Below, piece after piece: positions 1 to 13,700 of a stretch of DNA of 64,000 nucleotides. Both the position numbers and the translations under genes were made by a program. This stretch comes from Opisthorchis felineus (lineage: Eukaryota > Platyhelminthes > Trematoda > Opisthorchiida > Opisthorchiidae), in the NCBI GenBank assembly GCA_004794785.1, contig SJOL01002747.1, positions 1 through 64,000 of the forward strand. The letters run 5' to 3'. A model generated the notes under the pieces. The model was not told where the DNA came from, did no database searches, and saw nothing but the letters and a program-made list of their open reading frames with translations. Positions within the stretch are counted from its first letter, which is position 1; every line of letters starts with the position of its first letter.

Positions 1-525
1 CCAGCACCTAGTGCAAAGTCATGCTTCAGAACGTACAGCCTCTGAACATGCCTCTTAGAATTCAAGCAGAAGCTGACGGGAATGTGTCTGATAAAGTCAG
101 TATACGAACCTTAATGGCCCGAATCACGTTGGCTTATTTGCATCACTTGTAGCGTCAAAAAGGCATATCACTTGGTCTTAAGGGTGGCGTGTACCAGGCT
201 ACAGTAAAGGCTGTGTTATTGTGCGGGTACGAGATGTGGCCTCTACGGACAGATGATGTGGGGCGTCTTCAGGTTTTTGACCACCGATGCCTCAGAAGCG
301 TTGCTGTTTGTGGATGGACTGGTAACTGGGTGATTAGAAAACGGGTATTTAGTTGTGCAGCAGGTAATCTAATCGTGGTAAACATCCAGCACCGTCGACC
401 ACGATGGCTCGCCTATGTTCTACACATGCCGAAACACCGTCTACTGAGGCGAGTTTTACTCTCCAAGCCTCCTTCAGAATGGCCTAAACAGCGAGGTGGG
501 CAACGTATGACTTGGCCTTAACCAC
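1..525 (+). mobile_element. RTE-like non-LTR retrotransposon, 3' fragment
   Basis: Bases 7-75 read as the post-RT segment with TKCKVM-like residues. The frame from 189 reads [42 protein letters not shown] and [10 protein letters not shown], the C-terminal tail common to RTE-like LINEs of flukes. It is truncated by the window edge at the left, and the tail frame stops at 519-521. It is a dead copy. Confidence 0.75.
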
Positions 526-1491
526 TGAGGTATCTCGAGCTCTGTTCGCTGGTACAAAGGGAGATTTATATCTCAGGCCCCTTCGCTTGTCATATGCTTA
601 TTCCCAGTAGTCAGTTTCACTTGTGCTGCCACATTTTCCAGGGATTTTTGCCGAGTTTGTATGAACATTTCTTTCGCTACGTCCATCGTCATGGAGTTCC
701 ATGAATTGGGGGGCTTGTAATACATTCGAAGAACTGCTGGTATTTAACCTTAGTGTTAACTCACCGTCAAATGATGACCTAATCGTTTAGCGTCCACACG
801 AACGGGAAAAGATGTTTGTAGCTGGTGCCCCATATCAGTCTAAAATATGGTCCTGATGCGACTGGATGACCCCTTGTTCGTCCCTTGTTCCACATTCAGC
901 TGTGAACATAGCACCGGCTTCGGATTTGGAACACTGATCACGTTGCTTGCTTAACTGGATGAATTGTTATGCACCACTGAAATGCGCGCTGTCCTGTTTT
1001 ACTCAGGACGTACCTTTAAGGCGTACGACTATGCGCGAGGAGTATGGGCTGGGTTGATCCAACTTGTGATACTCTGGCAACACACTGCAGAACCACAGTG
1101 TCCACATTACGTTACATTTCCGTGAATAAGGAGACATATTTTGAAAAGGATTTTAGAATGGCGATGCTGTCATCAACCTGTGGAATCAGCTTTCCGTAAC
1201 CGGTACAAGCCGATCGGCCCCATTCCGTATATAAAACAGACCCATTTACAAACACAGGATTATAGTTTTATGAACGTGTGAAATTCTTAAAATATAATAT
1301 GGTCTAACATCTTTGGTGATTCTGCTCAATAAGCCCATCACCTGCGGTGTAGCATCGAGTGACTGTCAACTGTGAGTCTTGCGAGTAATTTTATCGAAGA
1401 ATAACTGCTGTTTTCCTTTCATTTTCGATGAACATTGACTGATTATCCGCTTTGTATTGCATCATCTTCCATCAACATTTTCTATTTTCAG
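524..1491. other. Upstream region of TRMT44, no gene recognised
   Basis: No conserved coding frame was seen. It contains the presumed 5' flank or UTR of TRMT44 and ends in a pyrimidine-rich acceptor at 1475-1491. No core promoter motif could be assigned with confidence. Confidence 0.5.
1475..1491 (+). promoter_or_regulatory. Splice acceptor before the TRMT44 start (cis or spliced-leader trans)
   Basis: A TTTTCTATTTTCAG tract ends four bases before ATG 1496. It may be the 3' end of a 5'-UTR intron or a spliced-leader addition site, both known in flatworms. Sequence alone does not separate them. Confidence 0.45.
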
Positions 1492-1495
1492 CTCC

Positions 1496-1731
1496 ATGTC
1501 CACTCTGTCAAACTTTTACTCCACGCTGAACATTTGGATCCACAAACCCCACGTCGTTCATTCCAAAATTTTCGGGGCGAAAGTCGAAAATAAGGATGAC
1601 AACCTTTTTGAGCGTCTTGTGATTCCGAAAGAGAAGTCGCATTTCGAGCCGTTTTCCGAACGCATTGAACGCTCCGGGACGGAAGTGTTTTTCACTTCCG
1701 GGCACATTACCTACGTTATCCGACTTCAAGA
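1496..1731 (+). CDS. TRMT44: TRMT44 coding exon 1 (N-terminal domain)
   Basis: It encodes about residues 1-79, including the conserved NFYSTLNIWIHKPHVVHSKI segment and FGAKVE. A pyrimidine-rich tract ending in AG at 1490-1491 lies just before it, so ATG 1496 is four bases into the exon. The donor is GTGCGT at 1732, leaving phase 2. The start is the least certain boundary of the gene. Confidence 0.8.
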
Positions 1732-4700
1732 GTGCGTCTGGCCAGTTTGCTATATTTGCGATAATTAAGCTTCCTAATATTCACGACTGTCCTCCACACT
1801 TCCGGCTCGGGTCTATTAACAGTTGAGTGGATCTGCAATGAATTCCAGCGAAAATTGAACGAGTGGCTGTCGCAAGATTTGAAGCCTGTTATACCAACCT
1901 TACGCCTTATTGATGTTGCTGAATATCAGTGTATATATAACAAACTGAAGAATACATACGCAAAAGGAATTGTACAGGTTGGTTGAGAGAGCAACTGTTT
2001 TACCATCGTCTCATGAAGTACTGGTGTGAGAGGACAGACCCGTTGAAATTTACGTACGAGGATCTAGGAATCGCTGCCTACCTAATCGTGTAATTGCCGC
2101 AATTTTTGATGTTTACCTTCAGCTTCAGTGTCTTTGGAAAGGGGTGGATACAAAGTCTATTTATTTCGTGGATGTTGGTTGTGGCAATGGGTTGTTGGTC
2201 TCTATCCTGCTTAACGAAGGGGTAGGCCTTTGCTCGTTACGATTACTTTTTAGTTTAACGGCATAGGTGTGGATATCCGCAAAAGGAAAATATGGAGTTC
2301 CTATCCTGATTCAGTCCAAAAGCGGCTCCTAGTACGTTGTTTTTGTCTTCTATAGTCTGTCAGACTTTTTGCATGCATGTTGACTGGGGAATCACCATTT
2401 TACGTATTTTGAGTTGTTGACCACATTCTGAGTACGTCTCATCAAGGTGGTTGCTGTTCTTTAGATTCGTAAAATATTTCAGTTGAGTCCACTTTCTCAA
2501 CCATAAAGGAAACTAGCGTGTCGGCTGTATCGCAACCTCAATCGGACACTCATTTCATTTTTGCTGGGCACTGTTTTACGATCTTCAGCATTGCTGCACC
2601 GGCGTTACCACGAGACATGTGCGATGCTTCAAAGTCACTAATGATCAGATGCCTACAGTCTTTATGTCCACAGCACAGAGTGGCTATGTTTCACAACATT
2701 TGCCGGGCGCACTTCATCGTGGTACATCCTGCTCCTTGCCCGCAGGCTTTGGAATTCCAAGGATGCTTTTTACTGATATCGCTTCATGAAGAGATACAAC
2801 TATCCAGATAGAATTCGTAAACAATTACTGGTGCTTTCAGATGCGTGTGTCGTCCTCACCCAGTTGTAAGACAGAACTCGACGCATGTATCGTATTTTGA
2901 ATTCTAACGGAATCCAATCCAAGCAGTGCGATATCATCGACCCACTCTAGCTCACTCAGGTCTACGGGGGAAAGGTTCAACAGCTGGACAATTATGGGCT
3001 GCAGTTTTCGGTGGTAGAATTGTATGGGGAAGTTGATAACGATAAACCCTGACGATCGCCATATTTTGCGGCGGGTTTTGGCGATTATTCACCTGGTAAG
3101 GGGTTTTACAATATAATGGTTGGAGTGTGATGAAAAGCTTTAGTGCCCTTAAGTAGAGAGCTTCACCACGGACCAACACAATCGATGGAATGGGATGCTG
3201 CTTCTGAATGTCGGACAACGATTATTGGTATTCTGTTTTTGTTTGTCTCCTCAAAGTTTTCGGAGAGCATGAATAGAGTCAATGAACCCAGGAGTCGGGC
3301 AGAACTCTGTGTAGTTCTCACGACAGCTTCACACTAGTGCTGGCATACCTGCGCTGGATGATGCTTTTTAGCTGCTTGGAAGCGATAGTCACTAGATTCT
3401 TGCCCTGGTGGTGCGTACATTCAGACCTATATCATTTCCTGGAGGAATTCAACACTGCCTCGTTTAGTTTCTCCACCGCATGAGCCAGAATCTCGGACGT
3501 GCACCGGTAGCAGCGAGGCTGCTACCGCCAATCCCACCCCCCACTCCCGTGACCAGCGGCTCACACGGTGGGACTACTTTGTTCACGTCTGCACCATAAG
3601 TGATCGAGGCGAGTGAGATCAGCCTACGCGTGGATGAATGAAGTGGAATCCCGGGGATTCGGTTTGTGAGGCCTGTTTACGTCATGTAGGTCGGGTGCAA
3701 GCCCTTAAGTGGGAGCTTGGTCCTCGGGTCCAGGCAGAGCAGGGTTGAATAATTGGTTGTGAAGACGTTTAATTTGCCAACGAACCCACCACACACCTCC
3801 CACGCTCATGTTTACAGCTAAAGCGGGTCATTGGGATTGCGAATACAAGTAGACCGCGACCCACGCGAAAGACGATGAGTAGTTTTGGCCTGTATGAAAT
3901 TGTGCAAATAAGTAGTGGCTACCGTAAACTGGCTCCGTAGAAGGTTGTGGTTGTGGTTGAGGTGGTCAGGTGTCTTTGGACAAAAATTAATTGTATTCAG
4001 AAGCGATCACGCCTTAACTTGGTGCTCTAACAGGTGTTACTGACAGAGTAGCGATCAGAGCGAAGGAAACTTGTGGTGCGATGATAGGAAAAACAACACG
4101 TATTGGGGATGAACCCCATTATGATTGGGTTCATTTAGTTCTGTTTTTCAATCATAGGCCGTTTACAGGCGCATATCGGTCTCAGTTGTCAAAGCATTTG
4201 AATGTCGAACTTCAGGTATCCAGTTATTCGGCATACCTGACTGTGTCGATCGGGGCGTTTTATCTCAACAATTTTCGAAGCTTAAATTTTCCCCCGAATC
4301 CCTAATGCAAACTAATTGATGGAGTGTGCCAAAGTATTTTATTTGGACTTCGTTCATCTTGCGTCGATCCGGCTTGAAGAACCAGCGAGGGGTTAGTTTT
4401 ATTACCGTCCTCCGTTAAAGGGCACTGGTGAAAATCACAATGTTTATCAAAAACCAGATGGAAAGACCTCTGAGGCAGCATTGTTTTCACTTGTAGAGAA
4501 AGACACTCTCCGTATTATACACACTGACTTCATCTCATGAATTGGTCACCGAAATTCTAGAATCCAGAGTCGTAACAATGTTATTCGCAGAAGCCACTGT
4601 TGGAGAATCTGGCGCGTATATTTCAGTCCGTAGACTAATGCGCAGAAGGCAATTCTACAAATTCTTTCTGTCGGCGATAATCGGTTCGTGAATATACTTG

Positions 4701-7700
4701 AAAATCAGAAGGTCAAAACGGACTTCCGTTTCAGCGCAATCGATTGTCCTTGTTATGAGCTCCGCTTGGTTTTGCCAACTGCTTTTGGCGTTAGATTTTT
4801 CCCCTATAGGTTGGAGTGCGAAACGCAACTCCACGAATTCTACCTTTTCCGTTTCTGGGTTCAATCACTGCCTACTGAAGCCTGGTATTTCATGGCGTAT
4901 AAATAGGCCAAGTTGCCTTGGCCTGTTCAGAACATCACCATCTCAAACTTCCGTGCCAGTTAGCATTGTCGACTAACCACTAGAAGATTGCCTCTTCATT
5001 ATAAAATAGTCTCGACGTACTGGTCACAACTTATCCTCCGCTTGCAGGGGTTCCCTCCGTAGAATTCTCTATGTCATTCCGTGACATAATTTCGTCTTCT
5101 TCACCCATTGCGGTGTTGATTATGTGAATGACCGGGCGCTTTGTCTCACTTGGTGTGCGCCTCATTTCTCAACGGTATACGAGCATAATTCAGTCCTAAT
5201 GGATGTCTTACCCGACTGATGCGGTGTTGTTGCGCGCCACACTTTTGCCGAGTGAAGTGAGCGAATGAACAACGATGAAACCAGTAGACTGCACGTCGTG
5301 GCTGTCCTAATGCGAACTAGTTACTAAGATGCCTCACAATGACCACCCGTGTATCCTATGTTTGTCGTGTCTTTCAATGCTTGCGAACGCCAAAGGCCGT
5401 GAATGTCATGCCTGGTTCATATGTTCCTGCCTGAAACTTTTGGTGACAAATTTTTTTCCTTTCACACGGTTAACTAGTAGGATATTTACTACCAGAACTA
5501 TTAGACAAACTTTACAGCGTAATTGAAGTTGTGTACATGTGGGTAAATTCGTGAAATTGTGAAGGTTCAGCTAAGTGTACCAACGAGTAAAATGGCTTCA
5601 AAGTTTCTTTGGCAGAGATACATTGGGTTATATATTGACTGGTAGACACGAAAACCAAAAGAAGCTGTCTAACATTAATCTGTAAATTTTGGAAATGAAT
5701 GATGTCAGCCGTGGCCCACAATCAAGCAGTTAACGGGCCCCTACCGAATCGATCTTTACTTTCGAAATGCGCTTATGCAATCATATGGAACAACAAAACT
5801 CCACTAGCTTGAGTGCAACGTTTCAGCAATACGCAAGTGGCAACTGGGGTGACCGATAAATTCGACCGATAATCCAGGAATATCTAACAATTGTTTTGCA
5901 GCCCAGTCTGGCTGTTTGGTCCAGGCACTTGGACCAAGGAAAATCAGTTTTCTCCCACCAGTACGAGCAATTGCACTTGGTGGCGACGGGCTTCATAAAA
6001 ATTCACCACTATGACCCCTTTTTGACCTCAACTCACGGATGTTCACGTTCAGGTAATCTCCATGGCTTCAGTTACTTACTTAGTTTGGTTACACACAATA
6101 GTTCTACGCGATTTTTAACACCCTTTGAACTTTTGATAGGTAGACTTAGCGCTGCCGGGGCTGACTTAGTTGGTGGTCTATAACTGGAATCGAGACGCAC
6201 GGATAACGTCGAACGCCTGCTGTAGTTGTGTGCTGATCACAGAAACAATTGAAGCCGCTTGGTCACACGGTGTCCCCCCTCCCCGGAATGCGAGACAACT
6301 TCCAACACAGACAGACCATACCGCCATTAGCTATAGGTGGAGTTGGTTAATTCCTGGTTGTCGCTTCTTCTGGAACATGTATGTGGGTTCGGATTACGTG
6401 CTTGTTGTTTATTGCTTCTCGTGGCGCTTTTCAGGGGCGCTCAAGGTGCGCACACCTCTCCTGGCCACTGAGAAGCCATTGTACCCTGATGTGAAACAAA
6501 TCTACCAGAATAAACTGCAGAAGCCCCTTTCGGATATGAAGTCTTCCGATGTTGACTCTTACTGGAGGTTACTGTCGGCAACCCTTCAAGATACTGAGCG
6601 CACTGCTTGTAGAATAGCCCGGCCAACTAAATGCAAGCACTGGATCTCGAGCAACACCAAAATTGCTCGAAGCTCGGACAGGTATTCCTCCTGCTCGAAG
6701 CTACAATACCACTCGTCGAACTACCAGATTCCAGGTAGAAGGGAGCATTTGTACAGATCGAGAAGCTGAGGAGATGGGGAAATCCAGAAACTGTTGGAAT
6801 ATGTGTAAACTGCCCCAGCTGATACGTGCAATACGCCCAAATAAGCCTTCGGTGAGTGGAACAATAACTGATAATAACGGCTCACCTATCTCTGAAAAAG
6901 AAGAGCACCTGAATCGTTAGACTGAACACTTTCAAGTACTATTCAACCGGTCACCTTCAGCTGCTCAATTGGATTCCCTGACCTCAGCGCAGCCCTGGAC
7001 AGTGAACATGTGAATATCTTCGCTGTCCGTCAAAAGTTGGTAACTTCATGCCTATAAGCGCCCGATAATCTTGGTGTTCCTTGACTTCAAAATTGTGTTC
7101 GATTTTGTCGACGGGTTAGTTCTCAACACGCTTATGCACCGGTATATTTCTCAGAAATTCGTGAGTATCGTGCGCACGTCTCGCGTGTGACCAATTCTAT
7201 GAAATGAACACTGCATTATTTTTCAACCGAGGAAACCAGTTTTTGGATGTATGATACAATTGCTCCAGTGCTTTACCCATAGTAGCCAGAAGGATTGAAT
7301 ATTCCCTTTCTTAAGTATAGAAGGCGCCATGGCGATTTCGTTCACACACGTTTCTCTAGCTGAAGGTGAGCTTAGGCAGTGGTCACAGCAGTTCTTCGTG
7401 TCAATGAGAGAGTCAGCCACTCAGCGGACAAAAGTTAACGCTATTAAAACCGAGTATAGAACGACTCCCCCCCACTGGTCCGTGTCCACACAGGTAGCTC
7501 GTAACTGGAACTGAAGCTATAGAGGCTGCTTGATCGGTTTGTACTCACGATCACGCACACATGTTGCATTCGTTACCATTGAACAACGTTCAACTGCTGC
7601 CGTAAATAATTTGTTCATGGATTGGATATAATGAAGCTCATGAAGGCATTCTGTTGTTATCTATCCATTGACAACAGGTCATCCACGGTCGAATCAGACA

Positions 7701-10700
7701 GCTTGTTGTTGCAAAAATATTTTGATGACCAACAAGTTCAAGTGATATATTCGTAATGAGGTTAGAAATATTATTCCTCGAAGATAATCCATTAGCTCTT
7801 CGTCAATAAAGTACCCACGTCGTTTCTCACCTGAAACCACGGAAAGTCCGCCGCATTTTTTCGGCGTGACGATTGATCAGTAGATCCGGATCGCTGGCAT
7901 AGGGCGTTTTCATTGTCACTTCTTAGGGATTAAATCGGCCACCTGGGGTATCAGAATGCGTTCCCTATTCCCTTTAGAAGGTTGTTTCTTTAAGAGAGAG
8001 AATTATTCACTCTATGGGGTGGTCTCCTCCTGAGAGGTTTCCATGTAGGGGGAGTACCGCACTACGACAGTAGTACACAATTTCCTTTCATATTCGTGGG
8101 TCAAGAACGGGTAGTTCCGCGAAGTTCAAGCTCAGTGTTTGTGGTTGCGATGCACGTTCCCCCGGACCACAGACCATTTGATCGAAATCAGCAGTAGCAT
8201 AATACTTCACAAGAGGGACCACAGGAAAAAGAGTATCGGATCACTTATGGGAGTGATATTTTCTCTAATGGATCGAACACTAGATCTTCGTCAACGGGGA
8301 ACTTGGTCTCTTCCCAGGATGGGCCTATCTTGGGGAGGATTGCCATATTTATCTTTTTGTTTACTCATTACGTGACGGCCTTCAGTTTCTTCAGGCTAAT
8401 CAACACTTCCTTTGTATTATCCAGGAAACCACTTTAGATGCAGAGCAATGTTCTGGTTTTCCTGATGCAACTTGGCTGATTGGGAATCACAGCGACGAGT
8501 TGACCCCTTGGATTCCAGTGCTGGCTGCGAGGTCCGGGCCGGATTGCAAAGTGTTTCTCCTACCATGTTGCCCTTTTAGCCTGTTCGGGAAGTACAATAA
8601 TTTCATGCACAATCCTAATGAACAAGAATCAAATTCTGGCTCCACCTCTGTAGAAGTTCAAAGCCGCTATCGAGTTTATCTGAAGTATCTTCACGGGTTA
8701 TTTCGTGTTTGTGGTTTTGAACCGGAGTCGGACGTTCTCAGAATCCCATCCACGAAACGAGTACGTTGTTTCATGTCCTTTTGCTGACCAGTGGTGTAGC
8801 TTTTTGGGGGCTGTAAAGCTCTCACCGCCGCCAGTTTTCCTCAGCAAGACATCAACAATGAAAAAGCTCATCACAACATTTATTGTCCAATATCAACAGT
8901 ATTACAAAATGCTATCAAATTTTGGTTCGTGTGACAATATTCTACAGCTTTGTGACTTTAAGGAAGCCACCTAACCGAGCGTATGTAGACTGATGTTACC
9001 AGCCAGTAAGGTTCGTATACATCGCACTGGTGATTCGTATGGTCATGCTACAAACTTGACGTAGGCTGTTCTTACACTCTGTCGAAACCTTCGGCAAGCG
9101 ATTTATGTAGAATATCTACCTAACTAGCGGTTCTTAACGTTTTCATATCAAGCTTCCAGTTGTACATTTTACCAGTTTAGTTTGCTAACTTGAAGTCCCC
9201 CTTTAATTCTCGGTAAATAAATAATCTCTTGAGAATAGTAGGCTTACGGGAACTGAGTGACTGAATCTGTTTTACTTGTAACAAATCCAACGCGAGTGAC
9301 TAGGAATTTCGAGCCTTGATTCTCTGGAGGAGATTGCCTCTGAGTTTTATGGTCAGCGATGGGTTGGGTTCAGCGAAAAAGTTGCTTCCAGAGTCGTCAA
9401 ATCTGGGACACGTCTCTCTACTTGAACAAAACGTGAGTGTAGACTGGGAGAGTGAAGTCTACAATGGTTAGGTACTCATCTTTACGGTGTCGGAATTTCT
9501 CCAGTTGCCGGTTGGAATATCGGTAGGTTGTCGTAGGGAATTACTGCCTCCGCAGTATTATCGTCCACGTTCACAGTGAGATGCTTTGCTAACAGATCTC
9601 CCATAGGCGGAAATGAACTGCCGGGCAGGACCTTCTCTACATGCAGTATCCTGCAGGCAAAAGTTAAACGTTCACTACACTAGGCTTTGGCGTATTAGCA
9701 GTGTGTTTAATTCATTTGAATAAGTGCACCTTACATGGGTTTGCTGAAGTCGGGAACTGGAGGCTTTTTTCCAATGGCAGTCTTGTGTTTGTGACTTATG
9801 TCTGCATTCTCCGATGACGTCGAACGACCACGTTCTAATGTTGTGCCATCCACCTTCTAATAACGGTATTTTCTCAGCTTAGTTCTCGGTCCAAGCCTTC
9901 CAAGCTAGCGTTCCCGTCAAAACAACCATCAAAGGTGCACAACGTGTATTAACGCCCAAAACCAGGTCAAAAGCACATGTACAGCGCGTCGTTTATAAAG
10001 TTTATGCGGTAGCAACATTCTGGAAATTCCAACGCCTTTCGGACGCTCCATTGGCACCCGGTATTCGGCAGATACTGGATCATGATTGACTGTTGCGTCC
10101 AGACTTTCGACCAATCAGAGCCGACCGCTTCAGCACAGACAGTTTGACTGACTCGATTGATCGGTGGTCAGGTCGGCGCGTGTCAATAACGAAGCAATGT
10201 TCAATTTCACGACAGTACTGAGGATGATTTTTACCTGCATGTAATTCCAATTAATAACGTAAGACTACCACGTCTGAATGCTATCTCGCTCATCTACCTC
10301 TCCGGCGTGTTCTATTTGACTGACTGTTGTAAGATGGTATGTTCCAAAAAGTACGGTCAGACTTTATTTTGAATCTGTTGATTCGTTTGTATAAATCAAC
10401 TGATCCGATCAGTCGGCGTAGTGAGACCGCTAATTCTGTTCGTCAGTTACTGACTTCGGACTCTAATGCTGAAGTATCCAACGCCTTTTGCGTTCCCAAG
10501 GGACTTCCGCTTGTTAGGATGTGCTGTACAGTATACATTCTTCTGGCAACTAATATTGTTTTTTTTTCCGCGGAGGTACTGTGTGTTAGGGATTGCTTGA
10601 TAGGGGATTACTGGCCGCCTTGGGCGACTCACTGGGACCATGTTTGCCCTTCGTTTGCGATTACTCATAAGTAGTTTGGTCAAAACATGTCACGTTGGGT

Positions 10701-13700
10701 GTGGTCTTCCGGATACAGGAAAGATGGGAATCCAGGCGAACCCTGTGTCTTTGATCGCTTGTTAGGATTGACGGTCTATGTTGGATTTCTTCCTTGCATC
10801 AGCACTTGTGACGTGGAATAGCTATGCACTCAGCAATAGGAATTGATGCGTTTCTTTGATTTCGGTGCTTTGTCACGGTACGTTGTCGCGTGTAACTAAC
10901 TCAGCCTCATTTGGCGTTTATTTAGACCTAGCTAATGTGACTGGTCATGATGTGGGTTAACTCTGAGGTGATTGCACACTGTTTCGGTTGAATTTAAGGC
11001 AGTTGAAGGACCTTATTTGAGCTGCCTCGTTTCATATGAGCTTAACCCCCTAACTAACGCGGCTGATTTACGCGCTAATGAACGAAAGATGTGTTTAAGG
11101 GAAGTTGTTGTCACTCTCCAAAACACAGAAACGATACCCCTCCTTGGGACTCATCAGGTGGGTATGTATCGGTCGATCACATGTCCCTTTCTTAGCTACA
11201 TGGCGGTTGTCCCCTGTGCGAAGACAAGTCAGCTCCAATAGTGTCCACGTGTGTCCACCCATGATAGATGATCCATAGCAAGACCCGCCCAATGTCTGGA
11301 ATTGTTGAATCTACAGACGTACTTCGGCCATCAACACCCAGAATTTCTGACAGTAATATCTTGTTAGCTCAGGTTGCACAGCTGGTCGTTGATTTGTTTC
11401 CTGAATCAGGTAATTTGGTTTCAAACGCCTCATCATCAGTTGAGTTCACCTCATCAGCGTGTTGTTATGTAGCAATGCTTTTCGAGTCTGCAGTATGAAT
11501 GCATTCCAAGTTTTCTGCTACCCTTTCATTTTGCACATGGTATTGAGTCCGCCGTAGCTTTGTCATTCAATCTAGATGTCGTTGAGTAATTTGGAAATGA
11601 CGGAGAGTGGCCTGGTATCGTAGTTTGGCATGGCCGTTTAACATTCTACCCCTCTGCGTCTGAGACACCAATAATCTGCAAAAATCGTCAACTCGAATGG
11701 AGGCTGGCTTCATTGGCGTTCTTTGATACTGGACGGATGTCTGTTTTGTATACGCAAAGCATAAGAACGTTTGCTGTCACCAAACCAGCTTTTGATGTCT
11801 TTTTTAGCTTAATCAGCTTGCAGTGTTATGGACCCTGAGTCTTTGAAGAATGCAACATCTTCGTTGGCAACGGAGACTGGCCTAGCCTTCGCGTCCAGGC
11901 TTGTGCATTCAATCGAGTAAATGAGCACCATTGGTGGCAGTACACCGGATCACAAGTTAAGTGTTGCTCTATCCTTACCAGATACACAGATGCGGGATTC
12001 TGTTTCCAAATGAGGAAAACAATGATATCAGCAACCTTCTTGAGCTTCTAGAATGGATCGAATCAAGTATTGCCAGAAGACCAATGAAACAGGCCTTGCT
12101 TGGTTGTTGGAACTTGGACAGTCCTGCAGATAACTGCGCAGCGTAAATTTGTGGTCTACATAACTGCGGCCCGGGTGGAATCCACCCAGGATTTGTTCGG
12201 CTGTGGGCATTTCCGATCGTCTCAGGTGACAGGAGTGCAGTAGTAGATATCCTTGGTGTGGCATTTTTGAGGCTGATTCCGCGGTGTTTTCCGCATACTG
12301 GTTTTTCGCTTTTGTTTGGCATTATTTGGTATCAATGTCGAAGCATCTCAGTCTTCCGACAGCAATCTGGTAAAACGTCTTGTGAAGAAGCGAAATACAC
12401 TCGTTTGCATACCAATTTGGTTTTGACCGGAGACTCACTTGGAACCCAGCTGAATCTCTCGTTTATGGTGTTTTTAAGCTTGTGAAGAAATTCGGTGGTG
12501 AGGCCTTACCTTACTTTTTACGACTTCCTCCTGGACGAGGATTAGTGTATTTCAAGACTATCCCGAACCGCCACTATTTATGAGGCGCGATCAGAAGGAA
12601 CATCCGAGCACTGCGTCCGCCAGTTTGTCTTCATTATGTGATACCACAGACCACACCCGAACCCAATATTGCAACGCCAGTCCTAACCGTTGAAATTCAG
12701 GTTTGCAGTGGTCCTGTAGTGCAACAGTGTCATTCTGAACAGGATAGTGACCAAATGGACATTTTGGGTGGTTCAGAATGTGGCGAGCGGCCTTGAAACC
12801 CTCGGTTAGAATTCATTTTCACCATGAGCCTTTATTTGGCGTGACGCGATTATATCTTGTGCGCTGGCAGTTTCGCAGTCCGCAAAATACGATGTTGGCG
12901 ATACGCCACCTGGGATGGCAGGTGGTTGCTTATAACAGCGATTGAGTAAATCACTGAAGTGTTCCACTGGTTCATTAAATTTGTCCTTCGGTAGTTCACT
13001 GTTGGTGATGGGAAACTAGTCTTGACAGAATTCCGACGAAGCGATCGAAAAAGCCTAGATGAGCCGCAGAATTCCGAGACTACCGTCATTCTAGATGGTG
13101 ATTTTCAAGAAGAAGGTGAAGTAAACACGGCTACCAAAGGCCATTTCTAACCGGCACTCTATAGAATATCTCTCCGTGTGGTTGGTAGTTCGGCGCCGCC
13201 GACTGTGAAATTTAGTTTCTTCGAGAATGCTGGTTGAGACATTTAGATCTACCAGGAAACCAGGCTTTACGATGTGATTTGCTGCCATCGTGGCGATATA
13301 TCAGACTGCTGTTTTGTAACCATTTAGTGACTCGTCGACAAATAGTGCGGGACCATTGATAGGTGTGGGTCTGCTTTTGAACGTTTGGTTGTTTATCTTA
13401 CATCCAGCATTACTAAGCTCTTGACCTCAGGATCACGCTTCCGCCAGTCTTTCGCAGCTGGTGTTTCCGTCTGTAATGTGTTAATCTTGTCATAACCAAC
13501 TTAATAACATCCGGCCATATCCAAACACATGTTTCGTACCTATCTACTTTTACGTGAACGGCTATTACTACGCTAGATAAACAATGCGACCGACCAAGTC
13601 ACAGCTGATCATTTCAAGATTTATACCAACCAAGTCACCATTTGAGCAAAACTGGAGACGCATGGCATTGCGGTCGGTGACCAAATGACCAATCTCATTC

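Larger units (their letters stand above)
2332..8424. other. TRMT44 intron 5 (6.1 kb)
   Basis: It is GT-AG bounded. It holds a GC-rich block at 3460-3780, a possible gypsy integrase scrap near 6030-6160 and an RTE-like LINE relic at 6170-7180. The remaining open frames are short and resemble nothing I recognise. Confidence 0.6.

Noticed and set aside
10339..10674. A 111-codon frame in TRMT44 intron 6
   Set aside because: No recognisable motif and no splice context; length is near what chance gives in six frames of 64 kb.
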